DNA of 64,000 nucleotides from Proteles cristata cristata (GCA_017311185.1 JAESUZ010001747.1:1-64000); one strand, 5' to 3'; positions 1-12,000 are shown, counted from the first letter of the stretch. The notes: a model not told the origin generated them from the sequence alone. Numbers and translations are program-made.

Positions 1-449
1 ATACATAACGGAATAATACTCAGCCATAAAAAGGATGAGATCATAACATTTGTGACAACATTGTTGGACCTAGATATAATTGAAATAAGTCCAACAGAAA
101 AAGACAAACCCTGTATGATTTCACTTATATGTGGAATCTGAAAAACTAACCAATAAATACACAGAACAAATTGATAATTGCCAGAGAAGAGGGGAGTGGA
201 GAAATGGGCAAAGTCACTGAAGGGATATGGGGGATACATGCATCTAGTTATGGAATAACTAAGTCATGGGGATAAAGGATGTACAACATGGAGAATATAG
301 TGAATGATGTTGTAATAGCATTGTATGCTGAGAGATGGTAACTATACTTGTGATGAGCATAGCATTGTGTATAGACTTGTCAAATCACTATGTTGTACAA
401 CTGAAACTAATGTAACATTGTGAGTTAACTATATTTCAACTTAAAAAAA
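1..449 (+). mobile_element. Old L1 3' end (ORF2 C-terminus and 3' UTR)
   Basis: The start matches the end of L1 ORF2 (the stretch coding for 'tactcagccataaaaagga' and the following 'agaaaaagacaaa...tatgatttcactta'). It runs into a typical carnivoran L1 3' UTR and a short A tail near 440-449. It is cut by the window edge, so its 5' extent is unknown. It is diverged and non-coding. Confidence 0.85.
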
Positions 450-1639
450 AGACAAGCTAATGATGATTCTTACAGGGCCCCTGTTTAGTTCCCTAGAGGC
501 CTAGACCCCTACTGTACACTATTCTACTCTACTGCCTCCTAAACCATCTCATACTCCATTTCATTCTCAAGGAGTGGAGTGAGGGTCATCGAGAGACTGA
601 CCCAATAGTTACTGCTGGCCTAAAGGATCTCAGAAGGTTGTTAGGGCTAGATTCCTCTTTGATGTGTTTCAGACATCTGTCAGTCTCTTTTCTTCCTTTT
701 AGTTTCTATGTCAAGCAGGGACTACTCCCCACTGTCTCTTAGTCACCCTCTGGTTGTTAGAGTTCACCTATCAGTGTAATGATGAAAAGTACAGTAGCTG
801 TTAATCCTCACTATGGTCCACTGGTCAGATCTAGCTCTATCTCTCTGTCCCAAATCCTCATCATGCTTTCCTCTGTCGTTAACCCTCTGAAACACAGCTG
901 AATAGAGCTCTCATGGGAGAGTTTGGTGCAAATGCCCAGCAAATACTCTAAAAGGGGGCTCTGTATGCTGTCTAGAGATATGAGAATATATGGAAATCCT
1001 ATAAATCTTTTAAAATAAGCATTGTGAAAACTCTACCCCATACTTAGTTGGGGGCAGGAAATTCTGTATGTCCTCAGAGAGCTCCAGGTTTATTTGATAG
1101 ATGCTTAGGGAACTAGTTTCATGAATACTGGATTGTCAAATGCGAGCCCTGCATATGTTGGAAAAGCATGACTGGTTTGCAAACTGTTGGGGACAAATGC
1201 GTTGTTTTTCTTCTGGTTTGGTTTTAAATAGAGAGTAGGAGGTTGGGCGGGGACAGAGGGGGAGTAGAGCAAGAACAAGCATTGTTGTACAAGGTTGTGG
1301 ATGCCCCTGCACGAAGTCTGAAACAAAAACCAGAGCCCCGTTTGGCAAACAGCTTTTAGGATGAGTCATGGTGAGGAAAGTGGGGCTGGGTGTCCACTCT
1401 TTGTACTGCCTGGGATCATGGCAAATATTTAAATGGTTGAGAAAGCAGAGTGGGTGGGAAACAAGATGAGGGAGAGAGAGAGAGAGGAGTTACAGGCCTC
1501 ATTAACTTTAAAGGAAGGAAAAAAAGGAGACCTTTTGTTTAACATTAATAATTTTAATGACCTTTTTTAATTTTACAAAGCACTTAGAAACCCAGGGGTT
1601 TGGAAGTTATAAGAAGCCTAAGTTGGACCCTCCGACTCA
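450..1639. other. Unassigned single-copy-like DNA
   Basis: I see no recognisable repeat, exon or long open frame here. The two overlapping minus-strand frames at 1105-1369 are short, overlap each other and show no domain. A short GA-rich run sits near 1470-1486. Confidence 0.5.
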
Positions 1640-1832
1640 CTGTTTCTAAATGTTTCTTTCTTTGGTACATATTAGAATCACCTGGGGAGTTAAAACTCCA
1701 ATGCCCACATTGCTCTTGAGACCAATTACAACAGTGTTCATGGGAGTGGGGCCCAGGTGTCAGTAGGTTCTAAAGTATTCCAGACAATTCCAGTGTCACA
1801 ACCAGGTTTAAGAACCACTGGTTGCAAAAAAA
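1640..1832 (+). mobile_element. MER5A-like hAT-Charlie DNA element
   Basis: It carries the MER5A landmarks 'agaatcacctgggga', a middle 'gggcccaggtgtcagtagg' and the closing 'agaaccactgg'. Length fits the roughly 190-bp family. This is an ancient non-autonomous transposon that predates the carnivoran radiation. Confidence 0.8.
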
Positions 1833-2901
1833 CAGGACAAATGGTTGCTATGTGATAAGACTTACGTGAGTTATAAAAAGCACTGAGTGACATGTAGTCA
1901 GAATCTTAATGAAAAAGAAAACAATACTGTGAAATGCAACCTGTTTTCCTTCTGACAATTTGTTCAATTTGGTTTAATATTTTAGGCAACTTTCAGAATA
2001 AAAATGATGAGGCTGTTTTGTGTTCACATTACCCTTGACATATAATACAGATGCAATCACTTCTTTGTTTTGTACTTCTCGACCTACTCTTTCAGCTTCT
2101 ATTTTCTGTATTTAATCCATTAAAACAAAAGTAGAAAAGAAAAGTTCCCAAGTGGCTTCCTATCTTGCTAGTAGGTCCTATCAAAAAATATACCAGTTTT
2201 GGTGGATTCTATATTAAAAATACATAAAACATTCCCTTCCAATACTTTTTGTCATGATTCTAAAATTTACCTTTGAACTAAAACAAATGATTTGATGAGT
2301 TGTTCTGGAAATAATCCCACTATTCAATAGGATTTTGTTGTACAATAACTTCTAATGACAGAATAACAACAAAAATCTTTGTTTTCCTTCCATGGGAGGC
2401 TGCATATATGCAGCATGGTTCATCTGATATCTATTTTTTATTCAAATGTAATCTAATCTCAATAGGGGCTAGATTGAGCCTATGGTTTAATTCAGGGATA
2501 TTTTGACTATTCTCATATTGTACAAACTTAGTTGAAAAGTCTCCTATTCTTCCTTTGAAGCAAATTTAAAACAAACATCGCAACTCATAACTATTATTGT
2601 AAAAAAAAATTATAGTAATGATCCACTTAGCCTATCCTTGTCCCAACTGAAAAATATGTTAGAATTAACTGGTCAATAAGACATTGGAATATGACTCAAA
2701 TACTGGATATTGTAATAGAAGCCCTCTTTGTGATAGCAGTACCTCTGTATCTCCTGTATCTCTATCTTGCTCATCTATATCTATATCTTAATATATATAT
2801 TAAGATATATATGCACTTGTAAATTTAATTTTTCTCTTCTTTTGGCATGGAGATTATACTTTTTATCTCTATTTCATAAATTTAAAAATGCATCATTAAA
2901 G
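1833..2901. other. Unassigned AT-rich DNA
   Basis: No repeat family or coding signal is recognised. The stretch is AT-rich and contains the short palindrome listed at 2782-2809. Confidence 0.45.
2782..2809. repeat. Perfect 28-bp AT palindrome
   Basis: The 28 bases read identically on both strands: arms of tatatctta and taagatata around an (AT)5 centre. The next bases out (c and t) break the symmetry. It probably arose from a short AT repeat. Confidence 0.85.
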
Positions 2902-3133
2902 AGGCACCTGAGTAGCTCAGTAGGTTAAGCATCCAACTCTTGATTTCAGCTCAGGTTATTATCTTATGGTTTGTGGAATCAAGCCCTGCATCTGCACAGT
3001 CAGAGCAGAGCCTGCTTGGGATTCTCTCTCTCCCTCTCTCCTGGCCTGTCCTCTGCTCAGGTGCTTGTGCTTTCTCTCTCTCTCTCTCTCACTCCTCTCT
3101 CTCTCTTTCTCAAAATAAATAAACATTAAAAAA
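2902..3133 (+). mobile_element. CAN-SINE, older copy
   Basis: It has a tRNA-Lys-derived head (ggcacctgagtagctcag...), a body ending in a long CT tract, then AAATAAATAAACATTAAAAAA. CpG sites are decayed and the B box is altered, so it is older than the 5589-type copies. Confidence 0.92.
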
Positions 3134-3477
3134 TACATTATCAAAAAGACTAAACTTAATATCTCCTCCTACATAATGAATATTTGAATTCCATTCAACC
3201 CCTCTCTTCTTACATATTTTCTCCAGTGTTTTAGTTCTATCTTGTTGTTAATCCCCAAATTAGACCATTAATTGGTTTTGCATTATTTTATTTTAATTTG
3301 TTTTATTTGATATCAATATTATCCATGTAAAATGGCTTGGATTCTAAAAAGCCTATAAAGTTCTTGGGAAAAACAGCTATGCCATGCCCTATCCCTCCCC
3401 ATCATTTTCTGAACCCCCAAAGGGACTACTTTCATTGCTATTAAAAATCATCCTTTTGGTTTTACCTCCATATTTCT

Positions 3478-3698
3478 TTTTTTTTTAATTTTTAAAAATT
3501 TTTTATGTTTATTTTTGAGAGAGAGAGCACGCACAAGTGAGGGAGGGACAAAGAGAGGGAGACACAGAATCCAAAGCAGGCTTCAGACTCTGAGCTGTCA
3601 GCACAGAACCCCACGCGAGGCTCCAACCCACTTACTGTGAGATCATGAGCTGAACTGAAGTCAGTCGCCCTACCCACTGAACCATCCAGGTGCCCCAA
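3478..3698 (-). mobile_element. CAN-SINE, minus strand, with 18-bp TSD
   Basis: This is a full-length inverted copy running from T-rich tail to 'ccatccaggtgcccc'. It is flanked by an exact duplication ttttacctccatatttct at 3460-3477 and 3699-3716, which shows L1-mediated insertion. Confidence 0.95.
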
Positions 3699-3747
3699 TT
3701 TTACCTCCATATTTCTAAATACGTATTGAAAACTACTTCTACTTCTT

Positions 3748-3888
3748 TGGGCTCTGTGCTGACAGCTCAGAGCCTGGAGGAGCCTGCTTCAAGTTCTGTG
3801 TCTCCCTCTCTCTGCCCCTTCTCCACTCGCTCGTGCTCTCAATCTCTCTCTCTCTCTGTCAAAAATAAATAAACATTAAAAAATAGAA
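3748..3888 (+). mobile_element. 5'-truncated CAN-SINE lacking the tRNA head
   Basis: The copy begins at 'tgggctctgtgctgacagc', so the A box and B box are missing. The body, CT tract and AAATAAATAAACATT tail are present. A short duplication ctacttctt flanks it at 3739-3747 and 3897-3905. Without the pol III promoter it could not be self-transcribed. Confidence 0.88.
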
Positions 3889-3905
3889 AAATACTGCTAC
3901 TTCTT

Positions 3906-4879
3906 GATTGTTTGGTTTTGGTGATTCTTTGGTCTTTGCAGCATAAAAGACAGGATGTTACACCAATATTCAACTTTATGTTATTATGACTACACAAATG
4001 CTAATTCATCTGAGACTAGATAGCAGGCCATGGTCACACTTGCTTTCCTGGAAAAGGTTTTGTTTTCTCTGAAGATAACAGGGTTTTTGCTTGTTTGTTT
4101 TGTATCATGTTTTGCCTACTTGTCTACATAACTTAAAATTGAAGCCCAAAATTTCCCCTTCTTATATAAATTTTTTTTCAGAATGCTTAAACTCATTCTA
4201 GGATAATCTGGCTGAGCCATTTCCTTGAAGAGTCCTGTGTGTCATTATCTTTTGGCCTTTTCTCTCAGCTTGGTTAGATAACCCTGAGAAGAAACTTCCA
4301 GCACCCTTGACTGGATGGTACAAGGCTGCTTGTTAGCGTTTTTTGGTGCTAGGTGAAAGAAGAAAGCTGACATCTCTTTGTATGTAAATTTAGACTTAAT
4401 CTTTTTTCATACAATACCCTTGGGTTTTCAAGTCCAGAACCTCTGTTTTACTTTCTCAAAACAAACAAACAAATAACACAAAAACAAAAAAAACCCCTGC
4501 ATTCAGAGGAGCAGTTGCCTGGCTGAGTAATAAGAGGAGGGGGGTGTCAGAATTTGCTTGTTAAACAAACTCTCAATAAATCCTCTTATTTTGAACTGCA
4601 AAGGTAACTCATACCTCCAATTCAGAGTTCTTGATACAAATCAGATTCCTCTAGGCTCTCTCAGGTTTGCTAAATTAGTGAATACTTTTTTTTTCTCTGC
4701 TTTCCATCTTCCATAATGAATTCATGCCTTTATAATTTTTTCTTTGTATTTGCTTTAGTGGAATTTCAGGACACTGTAAAAGGAAATGAGTGTGTCAAAC
4801 TTAAGCAAGTTAGGATGTGTTCAAATTAAAGTTATTGTTATTCCATGATTTTTTTTAACCCACATATTTTCCAATTTCT
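3906..4879. other. Unassigned DNA
   Basis: I recognise nothing here. It has A-rich and T-rich runs (for example near 4458-4495), no long frame and no clear repeat family. Confidence 0.4.
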
Positions 4880-6080
4880 TTGCTCACCATCCTTTCTTGA
4901 ATTCAGTCCTTACTCTGGGATCATTTTCCTTATTAAAGCATCTACTTTAGGAGTTCTTTTAATGAAGCTTTGCAGGTGAACTCTCGGTTTTGAAGAATAT
5001 TTCACCGTTATCCTTGAATAATAATGTATCATATATTACAATTGTAGTTTCAAAGTTCTTTTCTCTCAGCATATAGAAGATATAATCCGTTGTTAAGAAA
5101 CATGTTAGATTTTATTCTATCCTCTATGTCTCTTGATCTCTTTTATATTTGCTGTGTTTACATCTCTGTGTTAAAGTCATGATAATTTTTTCATATCTTG
5201 CCTGCTGTTAAACCATCTATTTATTTAGTTTTGTTTACTTTCATGACTATGCTTTTTCCCCTAGAAGTTCTGTTTAGGTTTTTTTTTAATCTTCCTGGTA
5301 ATATTTTATGCCAAGTCATGTTATTACTTGTATTTTCTTATTCTTTGATTACTTCTGGTCTACCTATTTGGTATTATTGGTATATACCAATAATTCTAGC
5401 ATCTGAATTTTTGGAGGGTTGAATTCTGATTCTTATTCATGGTAGGTTCTCTATTCCATGTGTTTTCTAACCTTGGATTATGACTTCATATTAGATTAGT
5501 CTCTAAGGGAATCCTGTGAGGACTGGAGTGTTACTCTTCTGAAAGGATCTGAATTTGCTTCTGCCTGACAAACTCAGTACCACTTTATCTTTTTTAATTT
5601 TTTTAATGTTTTATTTATTTCTAGGAGAGAGAGAGAGACAGCGTGAGCAGGGGAGGGACAGAGAGAGAGGGAGTGACAGACTCTGAAACAGGCTCCAGGC
5701 TCTGAGCTGGCAGCACAGAGCCCGACGCGGGGCTCCAACCCACGAACCGTGAGATCATGACCTAAGCAAAAGTTGGACGCTTAACTGACTAAGCCACCCA
5801 GGTGCCCCCACTTTATATTTTTACATTAATTTAGGGCTTCCTAAAATATGTAAGTTGTGTAAATTGGAACCCCAAGTCTGCAAGAAGCAAGGCTAGGGTC
5901 TACAATTCTCAGGGAAGAGGGATTTAAATTTATTTTGTTTTTGTATCCAGAGCCCAGGTCAATTTGTCATGCAAAGAAATTTCTTTGTAATTTTCTTTTG
6001 CTGGTAGATTCTTTCTTCTATTTCACCCTTTCTTTGACTATGTACCCATATAATGTATTATTGAGGACTCTCAGTTGAGA
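4880..6080 (-). mobile_element. Old L1M-type LINE segment, minus strand, split by a SINE
   Basis: Reading the plus strand, 'cctgctgttaaaccatctatt', 'agaagttctgtttagg', 'tatgccaagtcatgttatta' and 'ggaaccccaagtctgc' follow the order of a mammalian L1M segment in reverse orientation. It continues on both sides of the young SINE at 5589-5808. No usable frame remains. The subfamily is uncertain. Confidence 0.6.
5589..5808 (-). mobile_element. Young-type CAN-SINE (ctaggagag subfamily)
   Basis: It carries the diagnostic 'atttatttctaggagag' tail junction and a mostly intact CpG-rich head (cccgacgcggggctc). It lacks four bases present in its siblings (gcagcac instead of gcagtcagcac). An 8-bp duplication cactttat lies at 5581-5588 and 5809-5816. 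It sits inside the old L1M. Confidence 0.92.
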
Positions 6081-6379
6081 CCCCAAAACTTGCCCTTCAA
6101 ATCATCAGAGATAGTTTCCTACCCTAGTTTCTGGCTATCATTGTATTTTTGTCCCCTGCGAGCATTTAAAACTTTTTTGTGGTATCAATTATTCATTTAA
6201 AATAATGTTATTCCAGCATATCAAAACATTTTATATTTGAGGGCTTTATTTTTTCCCAAAAATAGCTACTCTGCTGCATTGCCAGAAATAGAAGCCATGA
6301 TATATCTTTAAGACAAGGGAAAACAAGAGAACTGGTGACATAGACAGGAAGATGCTGAAGCTAGGAAATTAGATGAGGT

Positions 6380-7065
6380 CTAGAAGATAGGTTGTTTGGG
6401 AAAGAATAAAATGATAACTGCTGAGAAAACATCAGACAAACCAGATTTAGGGATCTCCTATAAAATAACTAGCCTACATTATTTTAAGATGTTTAGGTCA
6501 AGAAACAAAACATAAGGCTGAAAAACTATACCAGATTAAAGGAAATTAAAGACATGATGGCTAAATAAAAGGCATGATCCTGGATTGGGATCCTATACTG
6601 GAAAAAATAGCTATAAAGGAAATTTTTGGAACAATTGATAAAATTTGAATGTGAATTGTAGATTAGATAATATTATCATATTAATATTGACTGTCTTGAT
6701 GTTGACAGCTATAGTGTGGTTATGTAAGAGAAGGTACTTGTTCTTAGAAGATATACACTGAAATTTTTAGAGGTAAAGGCTCGCAAATGGTTCAAAAAAT
6801 AATATGCACACATATATATGTAAACATACACATAGATAGATAGATAGATAGATAGATAGACAGATAGATAGATATAGATATATAAATAGAGGGGAGAGGG
6901 AGGTTGAGAGACAGAGGGAAGAGAAGAGAGAGCATGATAAAGCAAATAGATCAAATTATAAACAATTGGTGACTCTGGACAAAGGGTATATGGAAATTCC
7001 TTGTACTATTCTTGCAACTTTCCTCTAAGCTTGAAATAATAGCAAAATAAAAAGGTTTTGGGGTT
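6380..7065 (+). mobile_element. Old L1M 3' UTR
   Basis: Landmarks are 'catgatcctggattgggatcc', 'tgtggttatgtaagagaa', 'aggtaaaggc', 'caattggtgactctgg' and the closing 'cttgaaataatagcaaaataaaaagg'. This order is that of ancient L1M 3' ends, related to the copy at 51480-52098. A GATA microsatellite has expanded inside it. Confidence 0.75.
6833..6882 (+). repeat. (TAGA)n microsatellite
   Basis: About twelve TAGA units with a few interruptions (caga, tata), lying within the old L1 3' UTR. A likely polymorphic locus. Confidence 0.92.
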
Positions 7066-8082
7066 TTGTTTTTTGTTTTTAACGAAGAAGTGCTGAGGAA
7101 GCATTTTTGGGAATGCATGCATTTAGAGAAAGAGAGAGGGAAAATAAACAGGTACAGGAGGCAAGAAGGAATATGTTATTGATTTGGAAAGATAAATAAG
7201 TAACAATAGTGCACCAAAGTCAAGGGGATGTTTCATTTCATAGAGGACAATGTCTACTCCCTGTGTACCCAGACTCAGGTTCACAGATACATCAGAAAAT
7301 ATTTCAGAACAAAGGGAGTCTTCATGTCCCTGCAAACAAATGATGCAGTTACTTTGTGAATTACCTAAACTAAGTGGTGTTATGATTAATTGATTCACTT
7401 GGCAAATATAACATCCCCACTTTTTAAAATAACTTCTGCTTTTGCCATATTAAAATAATATCTTTGGAATAGCTGTAGTCTGAAGAATAAGATCTGACAT
7501 TTCTCCTTTAGAAAGCATTGAATAAAGCCATACTTTTCAGCCAGAAGAGTTTGTGATTATTGTGGAAATTATATAATTACATTCTCTAAATGAGAATGAT
7601 CCTTTCCCTTATAAGATTTGGGATTTTCAAAGTTAAGACATAGTCTCCATATCAAACTTTAGGTTGAGTTATACTAAAATTATGAAATATATAATTTAAT
7701 TTGATGATATCATGCCCCAGCTCTTTAATATCACTCTATAGCTATTACTTTAGTATTCTTGTTGAAAAGGCAATGATTTTGCTGAACAATTGGGGGAGAA
7801 ATGATCATGCCTTCTTTCTTCAGCACTATAATTAAGATGTTTAAATAACCAGCACTCCTGCTGCTTTAGTGATGGTAGAAAAAGTTGGGGGAGGGAAGAC
7901 TTGATAGAATTCTGCCTTTGAAGGAAAAATGCCCACTTAGATATTTTAAAAATAATTCTTACAAATAACTTTATTTAAGAATCTAAACATATAATTAACC
8001 ACTATGATTATGTAAGCACTATACTCAAGTATACATCTGTAAAATGATCATATATATTTTAGGTTAGTTAACTGTTTAGCTT
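7066..8082. other. Unassigned DNA
   Basis: No repeat or coding signature is recognised. The 91-residue minus-strand frame at 7123-7398 has no visible domain and no supporting splice or codon context. Confidence 0.4.
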
Positions 8083-8311
8083 AGGTGTTGACAACCTTTT
8101 TCTGTAAAAAGTCAATAATAAATATTTTTGGTTTTGCAGGCCATGAAATCTTAGTTACAACTATTCAGCTTTGCCATTATAGTGTGAAAGCAACCATACA
8201 AATTACATAAATGGGTGGGAGTGGCCATATTCCAATCAACTTTATTTACAAAAATAGGCAGTTGGCCAAATTTGTCCCTTGAGCTATGGCTCAAGGTTTG
8301 CCATTACCTGC
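8083..8311. mobile_element. MER58-like hAT DNA element
   Basis: 'acaacctttttctgtaaaaa', 'ttttgcaggccatgaaatc', 'ccatattccaatcaacttta' and 'tttgtcccttgagctatggc' match the roughly 220-bp family whose ends read GTCGGCAAACTTTTTCTGTAA. The exact family label is from memory and less certain than the hAT assignment. Confidence 0.65.
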
Positions 8312-8507
8312 TTTAACTTATAGCTATTCTATGTTGGAGTTTATCAGCTTTCTCTTAACAGAAATTCAATACATGAAGGCTATAATTTGCAAAAACTTCA
8401 GTTTCAAGAAGAATTCATTGGTTGAAACTGGTTGAACTCATGTTCCCACAGTATTGTGTGTCAAGAAAAAATCAGGAGAGCAGTCAAAACTCAAGAATTG
8501 AAAAACA

Positions 8508-8730
8508 GGGGCGCCTGGGTGGCTTAGTCAGTTAATCGTCGGACTTTCGCTTAGGTCATGATCTCATGGTTCGTGGGTTCAAGTCCCGCGTCGGGCTCTG
8601 TGCTGACTGCCAGCCAGCTCAGAGCCTGGAGCCTGTTTCAGAGTCTGTCACTCCCTCTCTCTGACCCTCCCCTGCTCATGCTGTCTCTCTCTCTCTCCTA
8701 GAAATAAATAAAACATTAAAAAAAAATTTA
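8508..8730 (+). mobile_element. Young-type CAN-SINE with 15-bp TSD
   Basis: Head ggggcgcctgggtggcttag, 'actttcgcttaggtc', 'gcgtcgggctctgtgctgac' and tail 'ctctctcctagaaataaata' define the young subfamily. The exact duplication aagaattgaaaaaca lies at 8493-8507 and 8731-8745. A small internal duplication (cagccagctc) is private to this copy. Confidence 0.95.
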
Positions 8731-8745
8731 AAGAATTGAAAAACA

Positions 8746-9544
8746 ATCCATTGGTAACAATTAAGGAAAACAATACAAAATAAAGTCTGAAACAAAGAAA
8801 ACCAATTATCTAGTTTCTGTTAAAAAAGAAAAATAAGATTGTCTCATTTTGCTACATCTTCTAACTGCCTCCAGCTTTCATGCCTTTCCTTAACCTACCA
8901 TTAAAAGTAAAAGATTTAAGGTCAGTAGTTGGGGCCCAAATTATTTTTGAATTGAGGAAATTTGTTATCGAATGAATGAATAAATCAATCAATTTATATT
9001 TTTGGTAGTACATCTTCCAAGTCAAATATTCCTTTCAGAAGAATTTGACATTCAACATTATTAACTCTCTTTGAATAATGATGCTTTCATTCAAATTAAC
9101 ATAAGCTTCTTCATTTGAATGGTGTCTTTAACTAGAATGACAGTCAGGTCCAGTTTGTTTTGTAAAGGAGGACCACTGTTTTAACATCATCTTCACATTA
9201 TAATCTTGCTGAGAAGCAGTCTTTGATGAGTATTAGGCATATTTTAATTATCCCAACAATAGTTTGCAGTTCAAGTTAATTGAAGAAAAAATACATTCTT
9301 CCAGAGTTTAATCTAAAACATTAGCCTGAAAGTATTTATTATCCATAAGGAATTTATCAACATACTGTTAATACCACCTTCCAATCAAACTGGGTTTATG
9401 TCCTTTTATCACTTATCAAGTACTTTTCATGTACATTATCTCAATTGATTCAAGTAACAACTTTGTTAGATGTACCACCTTAAAAGACTTTTTTTTTTAA
9501 CAAGTGTTGGATAAAATACATTTCTACATACATCATGTTTAGAA
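8746..9544. other. Unassigned DNA
   Basis: Mostly unrecognised AT-rich sequence. Around 9400-9480 a MIR-like phrase (catgtacattatctcaattgattc) hints at a worn SINE fragment, too weak to call. Confidence 0.4.
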
Positions 9545-9680
9545 ACTAAACTGTAAGCTCTGTTTAGGCAGGGTAAATATCTTATTCATCATTGTAGCCT
9601 TAGCACCTAGTACAACTACTAGTATATAATAGGCACTCTGTAAATATATGTTGCATTAATAAATAAGTGAATGAGAAAGG
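9545..9680 (+). mobile_element. L2 3' end
   Basis: 'ctgtaagctctgtttaggca', 'tcattgtagccttagcacc', 'ataataggcactctgtaaatat' and a closing gaatg-like repeat follow the L2 3' terminus in order. Confidence 0.7.
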
Positions 9681-9689
9681 AGGACACTT

Positions 9690-9800
9690 ATTAAAGTTTC
9701 TACTATAGAGATGAGAAAAAATAAATTTTTTCAGAGATGTTCAACAATTTGCTTAGGGAAGAATGGCTGGTAAGTGGAAATAGAGCTGGAATACAGGTGA
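9690..9800 (-). mobile_element. MIR fragment
   Basis: 'agatgagaaaa', 'caatttgcttagggaag' and 'ggctggtaagtggaaatagag' read as the reverse of the MIR core (aacttgcccaaggtcaca...). It is diverged. Confidence 0.55.
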
Positions 9801-9819
9801 AATAAAATAATGAATATAA

Positions 9820-9870
9820 ATTGTTTAGCACAATGCCTAAGGCACCTAGTGGTGCTCAGTAAGTGTACCC
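9820..9870 (+). mobile_element. MIR or L2 3' terminal scrap
   Basis: 'gtttagcacaatgcctaagg' and 'gtggtgctcagtaagtg' match the shared 'cttagcacagtgcctggcac...gctcaataaatg' end. It is too short to separate MIR from L2. Confidence 0.5.
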
Positions 9871-9989
9871 TTTTTATATTCTATGCACATATTTATTTAC
9901 TTTATTGTTTTTCCACTATATTGCAATGCATAATGGCAGATGTGATAATCATAGAAAGTAGTTCAGTATTTCAAATAAGTTTTGTCTAT

Positions 9990-11150
9990 TAAATAGCATC
10001 TACTAAAGAGTAAAGTTCTCTTTTATTCATTTTCACACAATATCAATGAGTTGATTTAAAACCCAAAGAAATTAAGTCGATTTTCATGCAAAAGCATGAA
10101 AACCCAACCATCAGCTATTCATCCTGTACTGATTTCCTTGTGTCAAAGAGTAAAAGTTCCATTTAGCCCCCTGAATCTATATAGGCTGTTGTTCCATTTT
10201 GCAAATCCTAAGCCATTTACTCTGTAAATTACAATGAATTGCAAACAAAGGCCCAAAAATAGGCCTGTGCAGATTCACACCAGTCAGGCAGCTTTGTAAA
10301 TAGTCAGCCTTGCCTAAATCCTATTTTAAATACCTTCATTATTAATAATGTCATGTCATCCTTAGAGCTGATTACCATGCAGAGTCCCACCCCCCAAATA
10401 AGATTCCCAACATTTCAAACCAGGCACTGCAGCCTTTAAGAAATTATTTAGCCATATTGCTGCTAAACCAAACCACCTATTGATACAAACAAACATTATA
10501 CTTTCATATGACTGTTATTTGGAGGGTGTTACATTTTAGTAAGGGCAAAGAGAGGTTTTTCAATTAAGGCTCATATTTTTTAAACACAGATGAATTTTTC
10601 TTGTTTTAACTTTCTCAAAGACTTTGTAAGGAAGTCTTTAGAGGAAATGTTTATAAGTTATTACCAGATGACTGTTTTACTGAAAGGCTTTTAAAGAGTG
10701 ATTTCTAGGTACACAGAATGAATTTTCTGATGTCCTCGTTATTTCAAAGGCTTTTCTCGAGAACCTTATCTTTGCTACAAACATTGAAACTGTACTTTTA
10801 AAAGGCAAATCTAATTTGCCTGCCATTAAGCAACAAATTGATGTTTTAGAGAATAGTTCAAGAATGATGCTTAAAATGAGAATAGCCAGAAGATAAAGTC
10901 AATGTCAAGTCAAATTAATCTGCCAAAGATCACTCTGCCATATTTGATTCAGGTTCTTTTACCTCCAGTGCCTGTACCCTTTCTGCCATAGCAGTCTGGG
11001 AAAAATTCAAAAATTTCCCTTTCAATAATCCAAGAAGAAAATCACTAATGATTAGGAACTAATGGAAACTATAAAAATAATCCAAAAATGTGTGCATATA
11101 TATCTCCAAAGAATAGACAGCTCTAAAGTTTAGTAAGCATCCTTGAATAA
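9990..11150. other. Repeat-poor block
   Basis: I recognise no transposable element in this 1.16-kb stretch, which is unusual for this window. It contains a perfect dyad at 10081-10102 and no coding frame of note. It could be a conserved non-coding element, but conservation cannot be judged from one sequence. Confidence 0.4.
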
Positions 11151-11158
11151 AGTATGTA

Positions 11159-11998
11159 TAGTAAACCTTGGTTTGTGAGCATGACTTGTTCCAGAAACAT
11201 GACTGTAATCTGAAGCACTTGAGTATCAAAGTGAATATTCCCATAAGAAATAATGGAAACTCAGATGATTCCTTCCACAACCGCCCAAATATTCATATAA
11301 AATTATTACAATACTATAATATAATGCAAAATAATAAAGAAAATACAAAATAAAAGAAAAATAACCTGCACTTACCATTGAAAATCTTCATGGCTGCTGT
11401 GAGGGAGACAAAAGAGGAGGCTTATTGTGTAGGACAATTTTCACTGTCTCTAAGAGAATCTCTGCTACCTGTTGGCTAATGGAATCTTTTTCTGCATGGG
11501 GGCCATTGTATACAGTTGCACTGATATTGTCTACAGGACAGTATTAATAAGCTCTTGTCATATACTGTATTTGATGTAACTGGCAATAAGGCAGCAGAGG
11601 AAAGGGTCTGTATCTGCAGGTAGCCTGACCTAGAATGAAGCAAAGCATTCCTTAGCTTACTCTTGTATGGAAAAGCAAGGACTGTCCATAGGTGCTTTGA
11701 AGTGACAAAAAGTACACTAGTGCCTATTGTGGGCATTACGCTCTGAAAAATCACTGATTTATGTCAAATACTGCAGCCTGAGACCAAGCATCTGAGTATG
11801 GGGGCCATTCAACCACGATCCCACAACAAGAGAGAGAGAGATGAACCCTTGGCTCAGTCGTGATCATATGATACTTGGCATCACATAATACTTGTATTGC
11901 AAGACTTCACTCATTTATCAAGTTGAAATTTATTAGAAATGTTTTCTCATCTTGAGAACAATCACTGAACAAGTTACTCAGAATCCAGGGTTTTACTG
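11159..11998. mobile_element. Tigger-like TcMar element with intact ends
   Basis: The left end tagtaaaccttggtttgtga and the inverted right end cagtaaaaccctggattctg form matching terminal inverted repeats. Both sides are bordered by TA (11157-11158 and 11999-12000), the mariner/Tigger target duplication. The interior (for example 'ccataagaaataatggaaac') is non-coding. At 840 bp it is a non-autonomous or internally deleted copy. The 92-residue minus frame inside it shows no transposase motif. Confidence 0.78.
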
Positions 11999-12000
11999 TA

